Below are positions 44,397-55,034 of a stretch of 64,000 nt of DNA, piece by piece. The first letter of the stretch is position 1. Each line of letters begins with the position of its first letter. The notes under the pieces were generated by a model. It was not told where the DNA came from. It did not search any database and was given only the letters and a program-made list of their open reading frames with translations. Position numbers and translations under genes: made by a program. The DNA lies in the NCBI RefSeq assembly GCF_000003815.2, contig NC_049982.1, positions 15,828,966 through 15,892,965 of the forward strand. The letters are read 5' to 3'. The stretch comes from Branchiostoma floridae. Its lineage: Eukaryota > Chordata > Leptocardii > Amphioxiformes > Branchiostomatidae.

Positions 44397-47333
44397 TTAC
44401 TTGCAGCAGTCACAGCTACAGCTGGTGCAGCTAGACTTGCATCCATCACAAGAGGCACAGCCTGAAACAGGAACACAACATTCACTACCCCATCTTGCAC
44501 CCAACCCCAGTCAATTGTGCAACCCCAGTCAGGACCCATCCTGATATTCATCCTGGGAACAAAATTTGCTTGTTGGGATGGATGTCAACCTGTCCATCCA
44601 AAAAAATCTTAACTTCATGACATGAAATTGAAAAAAAAAAAAAATTATATTTTTTTGGCAAGGTACAAATTGACAACATGAGCATGAGCTCCCAAACAAT
44701 GAGTGTGACATTGTTAGACAAGCACTGGACTGATACTGGGAAGAACAGATTTGGGGAAGAGTGAGACAAATGTACTATGTGTAGTATTATTTCAAAGAAA
44801 TATGCACAAAAATGTCCTTAATGGCTGTTTAAAATGGTATCCAGAACATAACATAAATACAACCCAGCTGCTCAAAACCTTTAACTTAGATTCTGATGTA
44901 GGATGACAATGTAACAGTGGGGTTCAAGCACCACCAACTGACCAGTCTAACTGATCCAGACCTTTTGATCTAGGGGTTAGCAGCATTGGATTCAAAAGCT
45001 GGTGGGCCCGGGTTCGATTCCAGGGAGCCAGGAGACTGTACTACTCGCCTGTAGTGTTTCAAGTAGTAGTACTTACATTTGCAGCAGGCACAGCCACAGC
45101 TGCAGTCGGCTGTGGGACCACAGGCCTTGCAAGAGGCACAACCTGGAAATACAATATTGGTTAGAAAACCTGTAATATTTGTAGTCTTTCTTACATCAGG
45201 GCATAAGATGAAGAAAACATCTAGTTATTACAAAAACTAGAGTTCCACAAACACATACCTTCCCCAAATAAACCAGGTTTGTTATGTAGAATGATGTCTG
45301 TAGACATAAATGTATTACTCATTACATTTTACTTTACATGCCTGGAGTTGGTTTAGAAAATTTTGCCATTAATTATGTAAATTAGATCACAATGTAACAG
45401 GTTTGAAAGTCCTATCATGGAAGGTTTGAAAGTCCTATCATGGAATGCAGCGGATTTATAAATTTTTCTTTTTAATTATGCAAATAAGCTGTTGATTTGC
45501 ATAATTAGTATCTTATTATGTAGGTCTTCACTCAGGCTACCTACATACCAAAATTCATGATGATCCGTCAAAACGTTCATATTTCCTCATTAACTATGCA
45601 AATGAGGTTGTCATTTACATAATTGATATCTATTGACATTTCTCTCCTTCTCAGCTACATATGTGACAAGTTTGAAAGTCCTATCATGGAATGCAGTGGA
45701 TTTATAAACTTTCCTCATTAATTATGCAAATTATCTTTGATTTACATAATTAGTATTTCATTCTGTAAGTCACCACTCATTCTATCTACATACAAAAAAT
45801 CATGACGATCTGTCAACACGTTGTCGAGTTATTCTAATCCAAAGTCTGAATGGAAACCGACGCCTGCAGTTCCAAAAAAAGCTACTAGGGAGCCCAAACT
45901 CACAACACTTACTCTCTGCCTCAAGGGCTATCTACCACGTAAAAATCACGACCACAGCATGTCCAGAACACGATAAATAAAAAATTGAGGTTCTGCTGCA
46001 GTACCTTAGCAAGCCGCTAGGGGACCCATTATCAAACTTGACCTTTGTTTTCCCGACCCCTACCCACCTACCAAATATTATCAGGATCCATCAAAGGCTT
46101 CTGTAGTTGCTGTTGACACACAGACACACAAACACACTCAAAACATAACCTTCTGCCATTTTGGCGAAGGTAATTAGTTCTGTATTAGGTCAAGTGATAG
46201 GTGAGGTGAGGTGGTGAGTTCTGTATGCCAGATTCTAGGGCTGGGAATATATAACTGTTGCTTCTTTTGAGAATCATGATGTAATACTGAGATAAGCTCA
46301 ATGTAGTGTGTATTATTAAGCTGTCCCTGATATGATGTGCTCCAGTATCTCCAACTTACACTTGCAGCAGTCACAGCTACATTTGTTACAGGTGCTGGAG
46401 CATCCCTCACAAGCGGAACAGCCTGTAAAGAAAACAACAAAGAAAAGAATGTTTCAACATACATAATGAAGCTCCTGGAATGCAGCGCCTTTTGAGATTA
46501 CCACTACCAGTGTTTCTAAAACTGATCACTGTCAAACATATTGAAATTTGGTTACCTGAGCTACAGATTACGTCTTAACATCATAGACCTAGATTGATAT
46601 CATGTCCGTAACCTCTCCGGGTTGTCAAGTTATTCTATAGACTATTAAGTTTAGGAAATGTTTTTTCAAATGTCCCAAAAGAATTGAATTCCTTGCATAT
46701 ATCTAACACTATGTAAACACCTTGATGTAAGTTTTCGAAAAAAAAATTAACATTTTGTGAGTTCGGACAAAACTACAGGTTAGTTTTCATGGTGTTTTGC
46801 CGTATTTTTGCCATATTTGCAATGACCACTCACTGAGGTAGTAGTTATAACCAAGAACTTCATCATCTTGTAAAATGTTAACATTACTAAACACATGTAA
46901 CTATTGCGCTACCGTGAACTTTAAACCATCGTGAATACTTCACTTCCTCCCTACTGCGAAATTAAATCGCCACGAAATTAAAGTTTTAGCATTGCAAATG
47001 AAGCAATGACGTCATAGCTTCCGTGCACTGTTATGCGTGTCTTTGCCGGTAGGTGACGCCGCAATCTTGAGGCTTTTCCCTCTTGACTAGCCGCTTTAGA
47101 GAGTAGCGAAACAAATTCACGGACAAAACGCGACACGCAATTAAAGATGTCTTTTACACATTGAGGGGTATGCTTATTTGCTACCCCTGCGCCTATCACA
47201 CGATCACTCGCGAACACTAAATACCCTAAGCTTTTGCACTCGCTAAATTTGTGGCCCTGCTTGATCCGTTATGATCGTGACGTGACTACACTACAGAAAT
47301 GTGAGGACACAGGTACTTACATGGATCTGGCAT
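44397..47333 (-). CDS. MT: Metallothionein gene B (four exons, three Cys modules)
   Basis: Exons are 47321-47333 (ATG at 47333, M-P-D-P), 46360-46422, 45077-45142 and 44397-44461 (TAA at 44397). The three introns are GT-AG, all phase 1, with strong donors (GTAAGTACC, GTAAGTTGG, GTAAGTACT). The predicted 68-residue protein has 27 Cys (40%) and no aromatic residue. Exons 2, 3 and 4 each encode one module of about 21 residues of the form C-C-x-x-C-x-x-C, then C-x-C-x-C-C-K, so the protein is a tandem of three homologous exon-encoded modules. It should bind Zn, Cd or Cu ions in the cytosol and buffer or detoxify them. It shares M-P-D-P-C with metallothionein A, 14 kb away on the same strand, but its module structure differs. 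Intron 2 carries a dispersed repeat and intron 3 a tRNA-like SINE head. A TATA box and three metal-response elements lie upstream. Confidence 0.9.
44965..45040 (+). mobile_element. tRNA-derived SINE head (intronic)
   Basis: It has an A-box-like TTAGCAGCATTGG and, 27 bp later, a perfect B-box core GGTTCGATTCC in a tRNA-like spacing. No clean cloverleaf or anticodon arm is assignable, so it is more likely a SINE or tRNA relic than a working tRNA gene. Confidence 0.5.
45380..46170 (+). mobile_element. Dispersed repeat in intron 2 of metallothionein B
   Basis: The phrase gtttgaaagtcctatcatggaa occurs three times (about 45401, 45424 and 45670), each followed (after the second and third) by AT-rich gcaaat/cataatta segments. 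The end, ccattttggcgaaggtaat, looks like a conserved element terminus. Parts recur at 31560-31800 and 43400-43500. No open frame; the class is unknown. Confidence 0.65.
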
Positions 47334-47427
47334 CTTGTCAGTCTTTCCTCGTAGTGTCTTGAGCGGTCACGAACACAAGATGCGCTGTGGCGTAGCAGGA
47401 AAATAACTGCGTGTCTCGTGCTTCAGG

Positions 47428-47435
47428 TTATTATA
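47428..47435 (-). promoter_or_regulatory. TATA box of metallothionein B
   Basis: TATAATAA on the minus strand, 95 bp upstream of the ATG and just downstream of the metal-response elements. This is the expected core-promoter order. Confidence 0.65.
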
Positions 47436-47439
47436 CTCT

Positions 47440-48025
47440 TTGTGCACACGTTCTGCACACGTTGTCATCTCCGACAGCTTCAAAACAACCACCTTGCACA
47501 CCGCACTTTTTCCTAGTTCGATCGTAAGACACCATTCAAAGGGGTGACTCACATAGCATACTGCAAAGATCGTACCAGAATATTGGAAAAGATAATGTTT
47601 TGATATTCTAATTATAAAAGAACAATATTTAATACATTAATAAGCGCGTTAAATGTATGTGTTTTGAGGTAAATTATTTGTAGAGTTAATGCTATCATAG
47701 AAGAGACTGTGTTGTTCCCCTTTTAGCATTGTGGTACGACACATGTGTCGTGTGCATTTAGACCCGGGAATGATTTAAATTGTATATACACAGGGGAGTG
47801 CCCAGCGAGCTGCTTGCAAACGTTACGTAAGCTTCCTGTTTTGTAGTGCTGTGACATACATCGAAGGGATATCGAAGATGAGTCAGGGGTTTCACAGGGC
47901 GTGATGGGGGTTGAGAGAGCCCCTCTTCCAATAATGTGGTTCACCACCCTTCAGTGCATAGATATTATCTATAATGTTAAACGTCACTTGTTACGGTACT
48001 ACAGCGGAACTTCCGGGTTTGATAT
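47440..48025. repeat. Promoter-upstream tandem duplication, copy 1
   Basis: This block matches 48378-48965 in the same orientation, offset about 938 bp. Shared landmarks are the MRE cluster, aaaacaaccaccttgcacaccgcactttttcct, cattgtggtacgac, gacccgggaatga, gtgctgtgacatac and gagtcaggggtttcacagggcg. Homology fades towards cggtact..cttccggttt. Confidence 0.9.
47443..47501 (-). promoter_or_regulatory. Three metal-response elements (MREs)
   Basis: TGCACAC, fitting the MRE core TGCRCNC bound by the zinc-finger factor MTF-1, occurs at 47443-47449, 47454-47460 and 47495-47501. They lie 110-170 bp upstream of the metallothionein B start and right behind its TATA box. A further copy in reverse orientation (GTGTGCA) is at 47750-47756. 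Confidence 0.75.
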
Positions 48026-48377
48026 CTCGGTTTCTACATGCTGCACTCGGGGAGAAAGCGGTATAGTTTTGTCTACACCAATGCACATCATAAATTCACG
48101 TGTTCAACCCACGTACTAGAAAGTTTGCTGACTGTTTAAGATAACTCACGGAGATTCGCCAAATACGGTACTAACGTTACTATTACGTTACTAGCGTTAT
48201 ATAGCATATCAGCGCGGATAATTTCCGAAAGGCCGGTCAGACGTTAGAGATGACCCAGCCTGTTGGACAGCCTGTTGTCGACTGAATTCCTTCGGCAAAT
48301 ACTATTCTCTCTATTTGGCCAATTTTTGTTTCTAGGTCATAAACAGAGGGTCCGTAAAAGCAGTTTGCTCTGTACTG

Positions 48378-48965
48378 TTTGTGCACACGTTGTGCACACG
48401 TTGTCATCTCAGCCTGCTTCAAAACAACCACCTTGCACACCGCACTTTTTCCTGGTCTGACCGTAAGACGTTCTTTAAAGGGATGACACACATAGTACAC
48501 TACAAAGATTGTACCAAATTATCGCAGAAAACATATGTTTTGATATATGATTTGATAAATTAACTTAAGGCTAAATATATCTTTTATTTATGTATTTTGT
48601 GAATTATTATTTCTAGACGTAATACTACTAGTATATTGGAAGAGACTATGTTGTTCCCTGTTAACATTGTGGTACGACCCATGTGCCGTGTGCAAGACCC
48701 GGGAATGATTTTTAAATTGTTTATGTGCACACGGGGGAGAGCTCAGCTCCTTGCAAACCTTACGCAAGGTCATTTGAACCAAGTTCCTGTTCTAGTGCTG
48801 TGACATACGTCGAAGGTTCTAGATCCATCATGAGTCAGGGGTTTCACAGGGCGAGATCGTGATGGTTAGGGAGCCGCTGACTTTACCTTTGGTTCCCCTC
48901 GTCCAGTAATGTAGTTCAGCATTCTACATAGAAGTTACGTACGTATACGGTACTTCCGGTTTAGG
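48378..48965. repeat. Promoter-upstream tandem duplication, copy 2 (orphan)
   Basis: This is the second copy of the metallothionein B upstream block. The three MREs are kept (48382-48388, 48393-48399, 48434-48440), and another TGCACAC lies at 48726-48732. On the gene-proximal side homology stops right after the MREs: there is no TATAATAA and no M-P-D-P exon at the expected place (48240-48380). Confidence 0.9.
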
Positions 48966-48969
48966 TATC

Positions 48970-49135
48970 AAGTACTGTAAATGCATTTAAGTTCGCGGGG
49001 ATTTAATTTCGCGGTAGCGGGAAAAGGGACTTTTCGCGGTGGATTTAAGTTCGCGGTAACACCATAGACTGCAGTCTAATACCATTATAGAAAAATGTTC
49101 GCGGTGGTTTTAATTTCGCGGTGGGCAAGAACAGA
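48970..49135 (+). repeat. Repeat rich in ttcgcggt motifs
   Basis: taagttcgcgg, taatttcgcggt, tttcgcggtgg and gttcgcggtgg recur within 165 bp, starting from TACTGTAAATGCA. A related inverted set (gcgaaattaaatcgccacgaaattaaag) lies in metallothionein B intron 1 at 46955-46985. It is probably another small MITE family. Confidence 0.55.
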
Positions 49136-49139
49136 CTGC

Positions 49140-52100
49140 TGGGAACCCTGGCTCTATGATTTATTTTTTCATACAGTTTCATAAATCAAATCAACAGACG
49201 TTCGCAACGTAGGTCAACATAATGACAACTTGGTAACTAGGGACTTTTTTCATGTGGTTCTGATAGTTTCCTTTCCATGTAAATTGGATTATATTTTTCA
49301 CGGAATGGCTGCATGACAGAGTGGCGTCTGGTTGTCTGCAGCAGCAGCATGTGCGAGCTATGATAACAAGACAGCGTTTTCCACTGCGCTACCGGGCAGC
49401 TCTTATTAGTCTCTTTTGCAGCCTTTGCAGGCGCTGATTTGCCATTTTCAACATAACATGGACAGGTATGCCGGGAATTGATATGGTATTGTCGCTATAG
49501 GGCTCTAGGGTGGAAATACGACATTCCCGGCATAAGAACCTGGTCCCGAAATGTTAAAGATATCGCGAATGAGGGATCCCCAAAGTAAACATCACTGCTC
49601 CTATATATGTAACGTTATATGGCTGCGAAGGAGGCTAGTGGCAGTGTCAATCTAGATCTATTTTACAAACCATGCAGTTTAGTCAGATTCCGCTAGAAGA
49701 GTCAATTCTTCCTGTTCCAGCACCGCTGTTTTTGATGGTGTCAAAATTTGACAGTGGGGAGGGCCCACGTATATCATGATTATGAAATGCGAAATATTGT
49801 GAAAAGGAGTCTATTACATACAGTTCATATTAGAAGTTGTACAATATTGGTAGTTCTTGCTCGTATATGTATGCATGTCTCTCAACGTCTTCCCCAGGTC
49901 TCTCCTGAAATAAAGGGGATCCGTCGGGGAAGTCTACCAATTTCAGCGGAGTGGGTGATTTGGGCCATGGGGCTATCAATCGCAAGTTTTCAATTAAACC
50001 ATAATTGCATGCGTCCAATATCAACGTCTTTCCAAAATATCCTTTCTTCTTGACGTCTTACCTTAAGCCGGGTTCACACATGCGTATATTTTCAATTACG
50101 TTTGAGGTCCGCATGTAACTCTTAGTCTCTACCAGGCTCCACAGGTTGCTGTAAAGTAGTAGAAATTGGAAAAATATGACATGTCAGATGAATGAGCTGT
50201 CTGAGAGGTACGGTTTGCCGCCAGATAACTTCGCTGACATGTTATCTGGCTGTAGCTGTCCAATTTCTATTATTTTTCCGGTGTCCCGAGGAGCCTGGTA
50301 GAGGCTAAGAATTTCATACGGACCTCTAACGGGCTTGCATATATACGCAACACGTGTGAACCCACCTTAAAGCTGATGAAAGTTAGAGCACTGAGTTAGA
50401 GCACAGTCAAATCTATAGTTCTAACTTTAGGGAGCGTACGCACATCTACGCCCTCTAACGTCTAGGTACTTACGCTTTGTTATCACATTCGTATTTAGTG
50501 CGTTGTTGCCACCGTAGCCACCATTCTACTCACCTCAGTGAGCGACATTGTGTCACAGCACTGACGGTTAAACACCTTACAGATTTCCCTTGACGTAGCA
50601 CTCATCCGCTTACCATATCACATGGACAAACCTGTGCGCGTATGTACATGTCTGATAATACTGGTGACGTTAGCTGATATTGTGTCCGGTGTATAACGGA
50701 CGTACAAGGCGGCGCATTCTTTTAAAACATGACGCATTCCAAGCAGTAGCTGTCATTTAAAGGATGCACTGAAGCTGAGACGGAATGGAATTGTTAAGTA
50801 AGTGTCCAAGAGCCCCCCCCCCCCAAAAAAAAGCTGCACTATGAAATGCATAGAAGTACCAAGCAGGTACAAATAAACATAGCTTGCCATAAAATCAGCC
50901 TTGTGCAATTTGGCGTTATCGATCGCGATCTATTATAAGTTTTACTACGAATGTATGGAACATGTTTTTCGTTGTATATGAACCCATACTTCCGGTTTTT
51001 CATAAAATCATAATTAAAGGCCACCGAATATTCATGAATTGGCTCCAGGATGACATCACTACTTGTAATGACGGCAGCTGGCAGACAGGTCATACGGCAG
51101 ACATTGGTTATACGGCACATCTACAAATATGTTAGAGCTGATGAGTTGCTGTTCAACAACCGGCATCAAATACAGCTAGCAATTTACTTTACTTTAGTTC
51201 TTCACATCAATCAGCGGTCATCGGTTTAGAAGCACGTATAAAGCCATTAACCCATACTTTCTGACCCCTGCATTCGCTGTATGTTGGAGGGGGTATTAAG
51301 AAATAAATACCTGGAGAGCGCAAATAGTAGTCCTATTTAGGTCACTTCCTTTGTATCACCGTTAATATCATGCAATCGGCATCGAAGAGACAAAATTGTA
51401 AACTTATAAATGGTCCTGATGGTTAGTAACGGAGGATAATTGAGAAGATTGTCCTTTTTAACCCGTAGAGGTAATGACGACAATGAGCGAAAACAGGGCG
51501 TTTTAGCGCACTTATTGTGGAAAATATTGACCTTCTTGCATCAAGATAACCATTTGAAGATGTCCATTTGAACAATCAAACCCAGACTAATTTTGCGGTA
51601 GAATGTCCGCCATCGCTAGTCGCCATCCTAGGTCCAGGTAACGAGCATGACATAACGCACTGTATGACATCGTTTGGCATCGCGAAGCTCGTGTTTGCAT
51701 TGATGAACGGCTCATGAAAACGGTAAGGTAACAAAATATATAAGATATTTATACCTAGTCAGGTTGGCGGGAAACCACATAAATGTGTTGAGGTGCGTTT
51801 GGTCTCCAATTAGGTACGCATGGTGCGTTGTATTTATCGTAATTGCTTCCATTTTACCGAAGCGCGATTATACATGTTTGACGGGTGATTACAAACCAAG
51901 ATTACAGAGTTACTGCGGTGCCCGATTGCTACGTCCTAATAACTCCTGGAAAAAGACCTAGAAGTAATTATAGTCTTATTTGTCCCCCGCTGAATTTCTT
52001 AAACATCAATTACCATACACTGGAATACCACCCACGTCCCTCTAGAGCCCAAAGCAGAAGAAACAAAACAACTTGGTCCTTTGCCGTTCCAGATAGGTGA

Positions 52101-54540
52101 GTTATAGCGCATATCCATACACCATTTCAACCACGTTGTCGAGTCTATATGTGATAAGCACCAGAGGTGATAATGTTGCGGTGCGGTTATGAAACTGCGG
52201 CGTAAATTGTGGCTTGTTGGTAAGCTGATAGATACACCCGGCACACCAACCGTGAAGATGATACCCTTGCTGTACTTACTGTGGACATAAGGCACATTAG
52301 TCCTGCCACTAGGCCGTTTCCTGACGTACAGCGTGATGCGTCTTACGGTTACCTCCTACTGACCTTCAACTTCAAGGGTGCGTTTAGGCCTACGTCACAT
52401 TTCCTACCCGCGGGAAACGGAAAAAATAAAGTTTATGCTAATTATTATGCACAATGCACTCTGTAGAATCATTTTTGGTCCGTTTTGTGTTTTGTCCTCT
52501 CTCTCTCTCATATTTTCTAGGTTGAAATGTCAAAGAAAATATGTCTATTAGCGCTTTCTACACTAAATCTCCGATAATGAAACATAAAGTTACAAGACAC
52601 TCGTCAGCTTGCTCGTCTTCTTGATAGTTTCCCTACGAAATTGCGGTTGCTACGACGCTAGGTGATGAAGGTTTCAACTGCGGCAGATACTTAACAAGGG
52701 CCGATCAAATTGCAATATTTGTTTTGAACATACAACTTCTCATGTGAAATCGACACGCTACCAGTTGCTCATGGCAATGGAACTTGATGTAAAACAAATG
52801 CAGAGCAAACCGGTGTGTCGCAGTGAGGAACCTCAGCTGCCACCACAATGAGATATGGGTGAGCAAACAACTCACAAGTGCATAGATTGGTGTACTGCTG
52901 ACAGTAGAGGTAAAACCTGGGCCCTGTCTTGTTCTATCACATGTAAATAAAAAGTGCTTTCAGTAGTTCAAACATTTTGTTCAGACATCTCCTCTTAATC
53001 TAAGCCGTTCTGTTAGAATATCCCTGCTGCAATAGTCACATAGACAGGTGGTGCCAGACGGCAGAAGACATGATGTTTTCCTTCGGTGAAAGCAATTTTG
53101 AAGTACCTGATAAAATCGTAATAGTGTATTCCTAGGCCTTACTGTTTTAAGTACCCGGCGCACAAACTTATATCACTTCATGCCTTGTGTATGTGCCGCT
53201 TTTCTGTGCACAATATTCTCTGTATTTCTGGTCTATAGGTACCAGATATTAAGCAGGAAATAAGAAAATGAACAGTAGAGATGGTTATGTACCATAAGTT
53301 GCCACAAGCTCGGTAAGATGGACGGATCTTTATATATGCACTACACATTCTGTACTGTGATCGTAGTAATGGACAATTCACATTAACTCCGCCGGTGTGA
53401 GACATCCAAATCCTTTTGAGGATTACATCAGTGACTCAGACTCAGAATGACGAGACCTTAATCTACACCATGTCTGATCAGTCAACACTTGTTTGTGACA
53501 GAAAATAAGAATCTGATAGTTTTCAAGCCACGCCAGTGGAGTCCGGTGGAAAAAAAAGTAACTGCCGGTTAGTGAAAGCACTGCCCACTAGTCTTGTCCG
53601 GCAGTCACGAGTTTGCCGACGGAAGATAATCTCCATATAGTCCCAAGCGTTGGAGAAAGCTTACATGATGAACTGCTAAAATCATTTGGGTTATGCACAG
53701 AAACCTATTTCCTAAAGGCACCTTAAAGAGGACCTTTAAGCAGCAAAGGTAATTACAATTCTGCAGAAACAACATTTACTACTGTCCTTAAAATTGCAGT
53801 TAACGCTACTTGCTAATTCATATATCTTTCTACTTGCCAATTGTATGTGCATTATTGATTTGAGATTTCCATCAGAATAATGATAATATTAGGGCACCAC
53901 TTTTTCTTCCCAGATTAGAATAGTCTTTGTTGTGGAAGATATTTCCTGGAGTAGTCGGCCGCGAAAGTCGTACGTGAGTTGGTTGCTAACCTGGTCCATA
54001 ACGCCTGGGATCACCCGGGGCTGACCCGATCCCAGCAGCCATGGATTAGCGGATTTGCAACTGGATGGTGTGAAATCAATTCATAATTGCTAAAGTGTTA
54101 CCTTCTACGTGCAGGTAGCGGTGCGTTGAGTGGCGTTCTCCACCCAGCTTGGGTGTAAAATGAGACCTGTCCGCTGGCACGGAGACTCAGTGAGAGTGAA
54201 GAGTCGCTCAATATCGTCTCCCGTCCTCAATCATTAACGCCGTGTGTTCTTACCGATCCTTCGCGTGGCTCACAAATGGGTTTCCTACAAACAAAATTTA
54301 GTCTAACGGCACCACCAACAGCATTGATGCATAGTTTGCACGTGATAGTTAACATTGATGAACCTTAAACACTGAGATTTGGAGATTACTAACATCTCCA
54401 CTATTAGGTATTGGGCTTGTTGACAAGTACTCTGCAAAGTTTGCGAGTGAATTTTTATAGATGTGACATGGTGTATCAAGGATAACATCGATCATTGTTT
54501 TGCTGGCGGAAATGACGACAGTCAGTTCCGTTCTCAGAAT
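49140..54540. other. Intergenic stretch without supported genes
   Basis: Apart from the foldback element at 50067-50366 and short C/A and CT runs near 50813 and 52497, I see no gene, RNA or organised repeat. Open frames of about 60-100 codons here lack motifs. Confidence 0.4.
50063..50370. mobile_element. Foldback MITE, copy 2, with TTAA flanks
   Basis: The 300-bp element (50067-50366) begins gccgggttcacac and ends gtgtgaacccacc, and TTAA is present at both edges (50063-50066, 50367-50370). The interior arms (tctaccaggctcc/ggagcctggtagagg, agaaattgg/ccaatttct) pair over most of the length. TTAA duplication is typical of piggyBac-like insertion. The homologous copy is at 16730-17016. Confidence 0.8.
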
Positions 54541-54546
54541 CTTCTA

Positions 54547-54589
54547 TGACGTCACCTCATGTCATGACAATTGCAAGACAGTGTAATCC
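54547..54589 (+). promoter_or_regulatory. CRE and OTX/CRX-type sites upstream of opsin exon
   Basis: A full CRE palindrome, TGACGTCA, is at 54547-54554, and TAATCC, the K50-homeodomain (Otx/Crx) core common in photoreceptor promoters, is at 54584-54589. Both lie 145-190 bp before the TATA box. Short motifs occur by chance, so this is suggestive only. Confidence 0.35.
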
Positions 54590-54732
54590 AGCTGCGGCAG
54601 CTGACGACACGCGCGCGGCATCACTCCGACGACAGGATATCAACACTTACACCTTTTCATCTTAAGTCGATGCTGACGAACGGATTGTGATGTCACCACG
54701 CGGCCTGCGCTGATTGGTGTTCCTGGCAGACA

Positions 54733-54740
54733 TATAAAAG
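54733..54740 (+). promoter_or_regulatory. TATA box of the opsin-like gene
   Basis: TATAAAAG sits about 180 bp before the start codon at 54917. Transcription would be expected to begin near 54765. Confidence 0.65.
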
Positions 54741-54825
54741 CCGGCAGCAACAACCAAAAACGCTCAGCTGCAGCCAGCTTTAATTTGGTGCACAGGGTAG
54801 CAAGCGCAGTGGTAGAACATATTCA

Positions 54826-54891
54826 ATGCCCCCGTGCATGCTAGGACAAGCAGAAACCCTGAGCCATAGAAGACTTATTGTAGGCAAATAG
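54826..54891 (+). promoter_or_regulatory. Upstream ORF in opsin leader
   Basis: In the predicted leader, ATG at 54826 opens a 21-codon frame closed by TAG at 54889-54891, 25 bp before the main ATG. Such a frame could reduce translation of the opsin. Confidence 0.45.
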
Positions 54892-54916
54892 TTAACATAC
54901 ATATACAACACGCAGG

Positions 54917-55034
54917 ATGACCCTTTCCACGACGTCCCCTGCAACTGTGAAGTCCAACTCGTCGGAGGAACACTACAGGTCTCGACTGACGTGGGGAGAG
55001 GACGTGGCTATAGGATCGTATCTCGCAGTTGTAG
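54917..55034 (+). CDS. OPN5: First exon of an Opn5 (neuropsin)-like opsin
   Basis: ATG at 54917 opens 39 codons that run to the donor GTAG|GTGAGT (phase 1). The N-terminus is polar and Ser/Thr-rich with a glycosylation sequon at N14-S-S. It is followed by R-L-T-W-G-E-D-V-A-I-G-S-Y-L-A-V-V-G, leading into a first transmembrane helix. As I recall it, vertebrate OPN5 has the matching S-K-L-S-W-E-A-D-L-V-A-G-F-Y-L-T-I-I-G at the same place and an intron soon after. Opn5 opsins are retinal-binding G-protein-coupled receptors sensitive to UV or violet light, in the plasma membrane. A TATA box, CRE and Otx/Crx-type sites and a uORF lie upstream. No later exon, including the retinal-binding lysine of helix 7, is seen up to 64000, so intron 1 exceeds 8.9 kb or the gene is broken. 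Another opsin class is possible. Confidence 0.6.

Noticed and set aside
44282-44551. Minus-strand frame of 89 codons over the last metallothionein B exon
   Set aside because: It is a shifted reading of the Cys module (Ala/Val-rich shadow) and continues into the introns.
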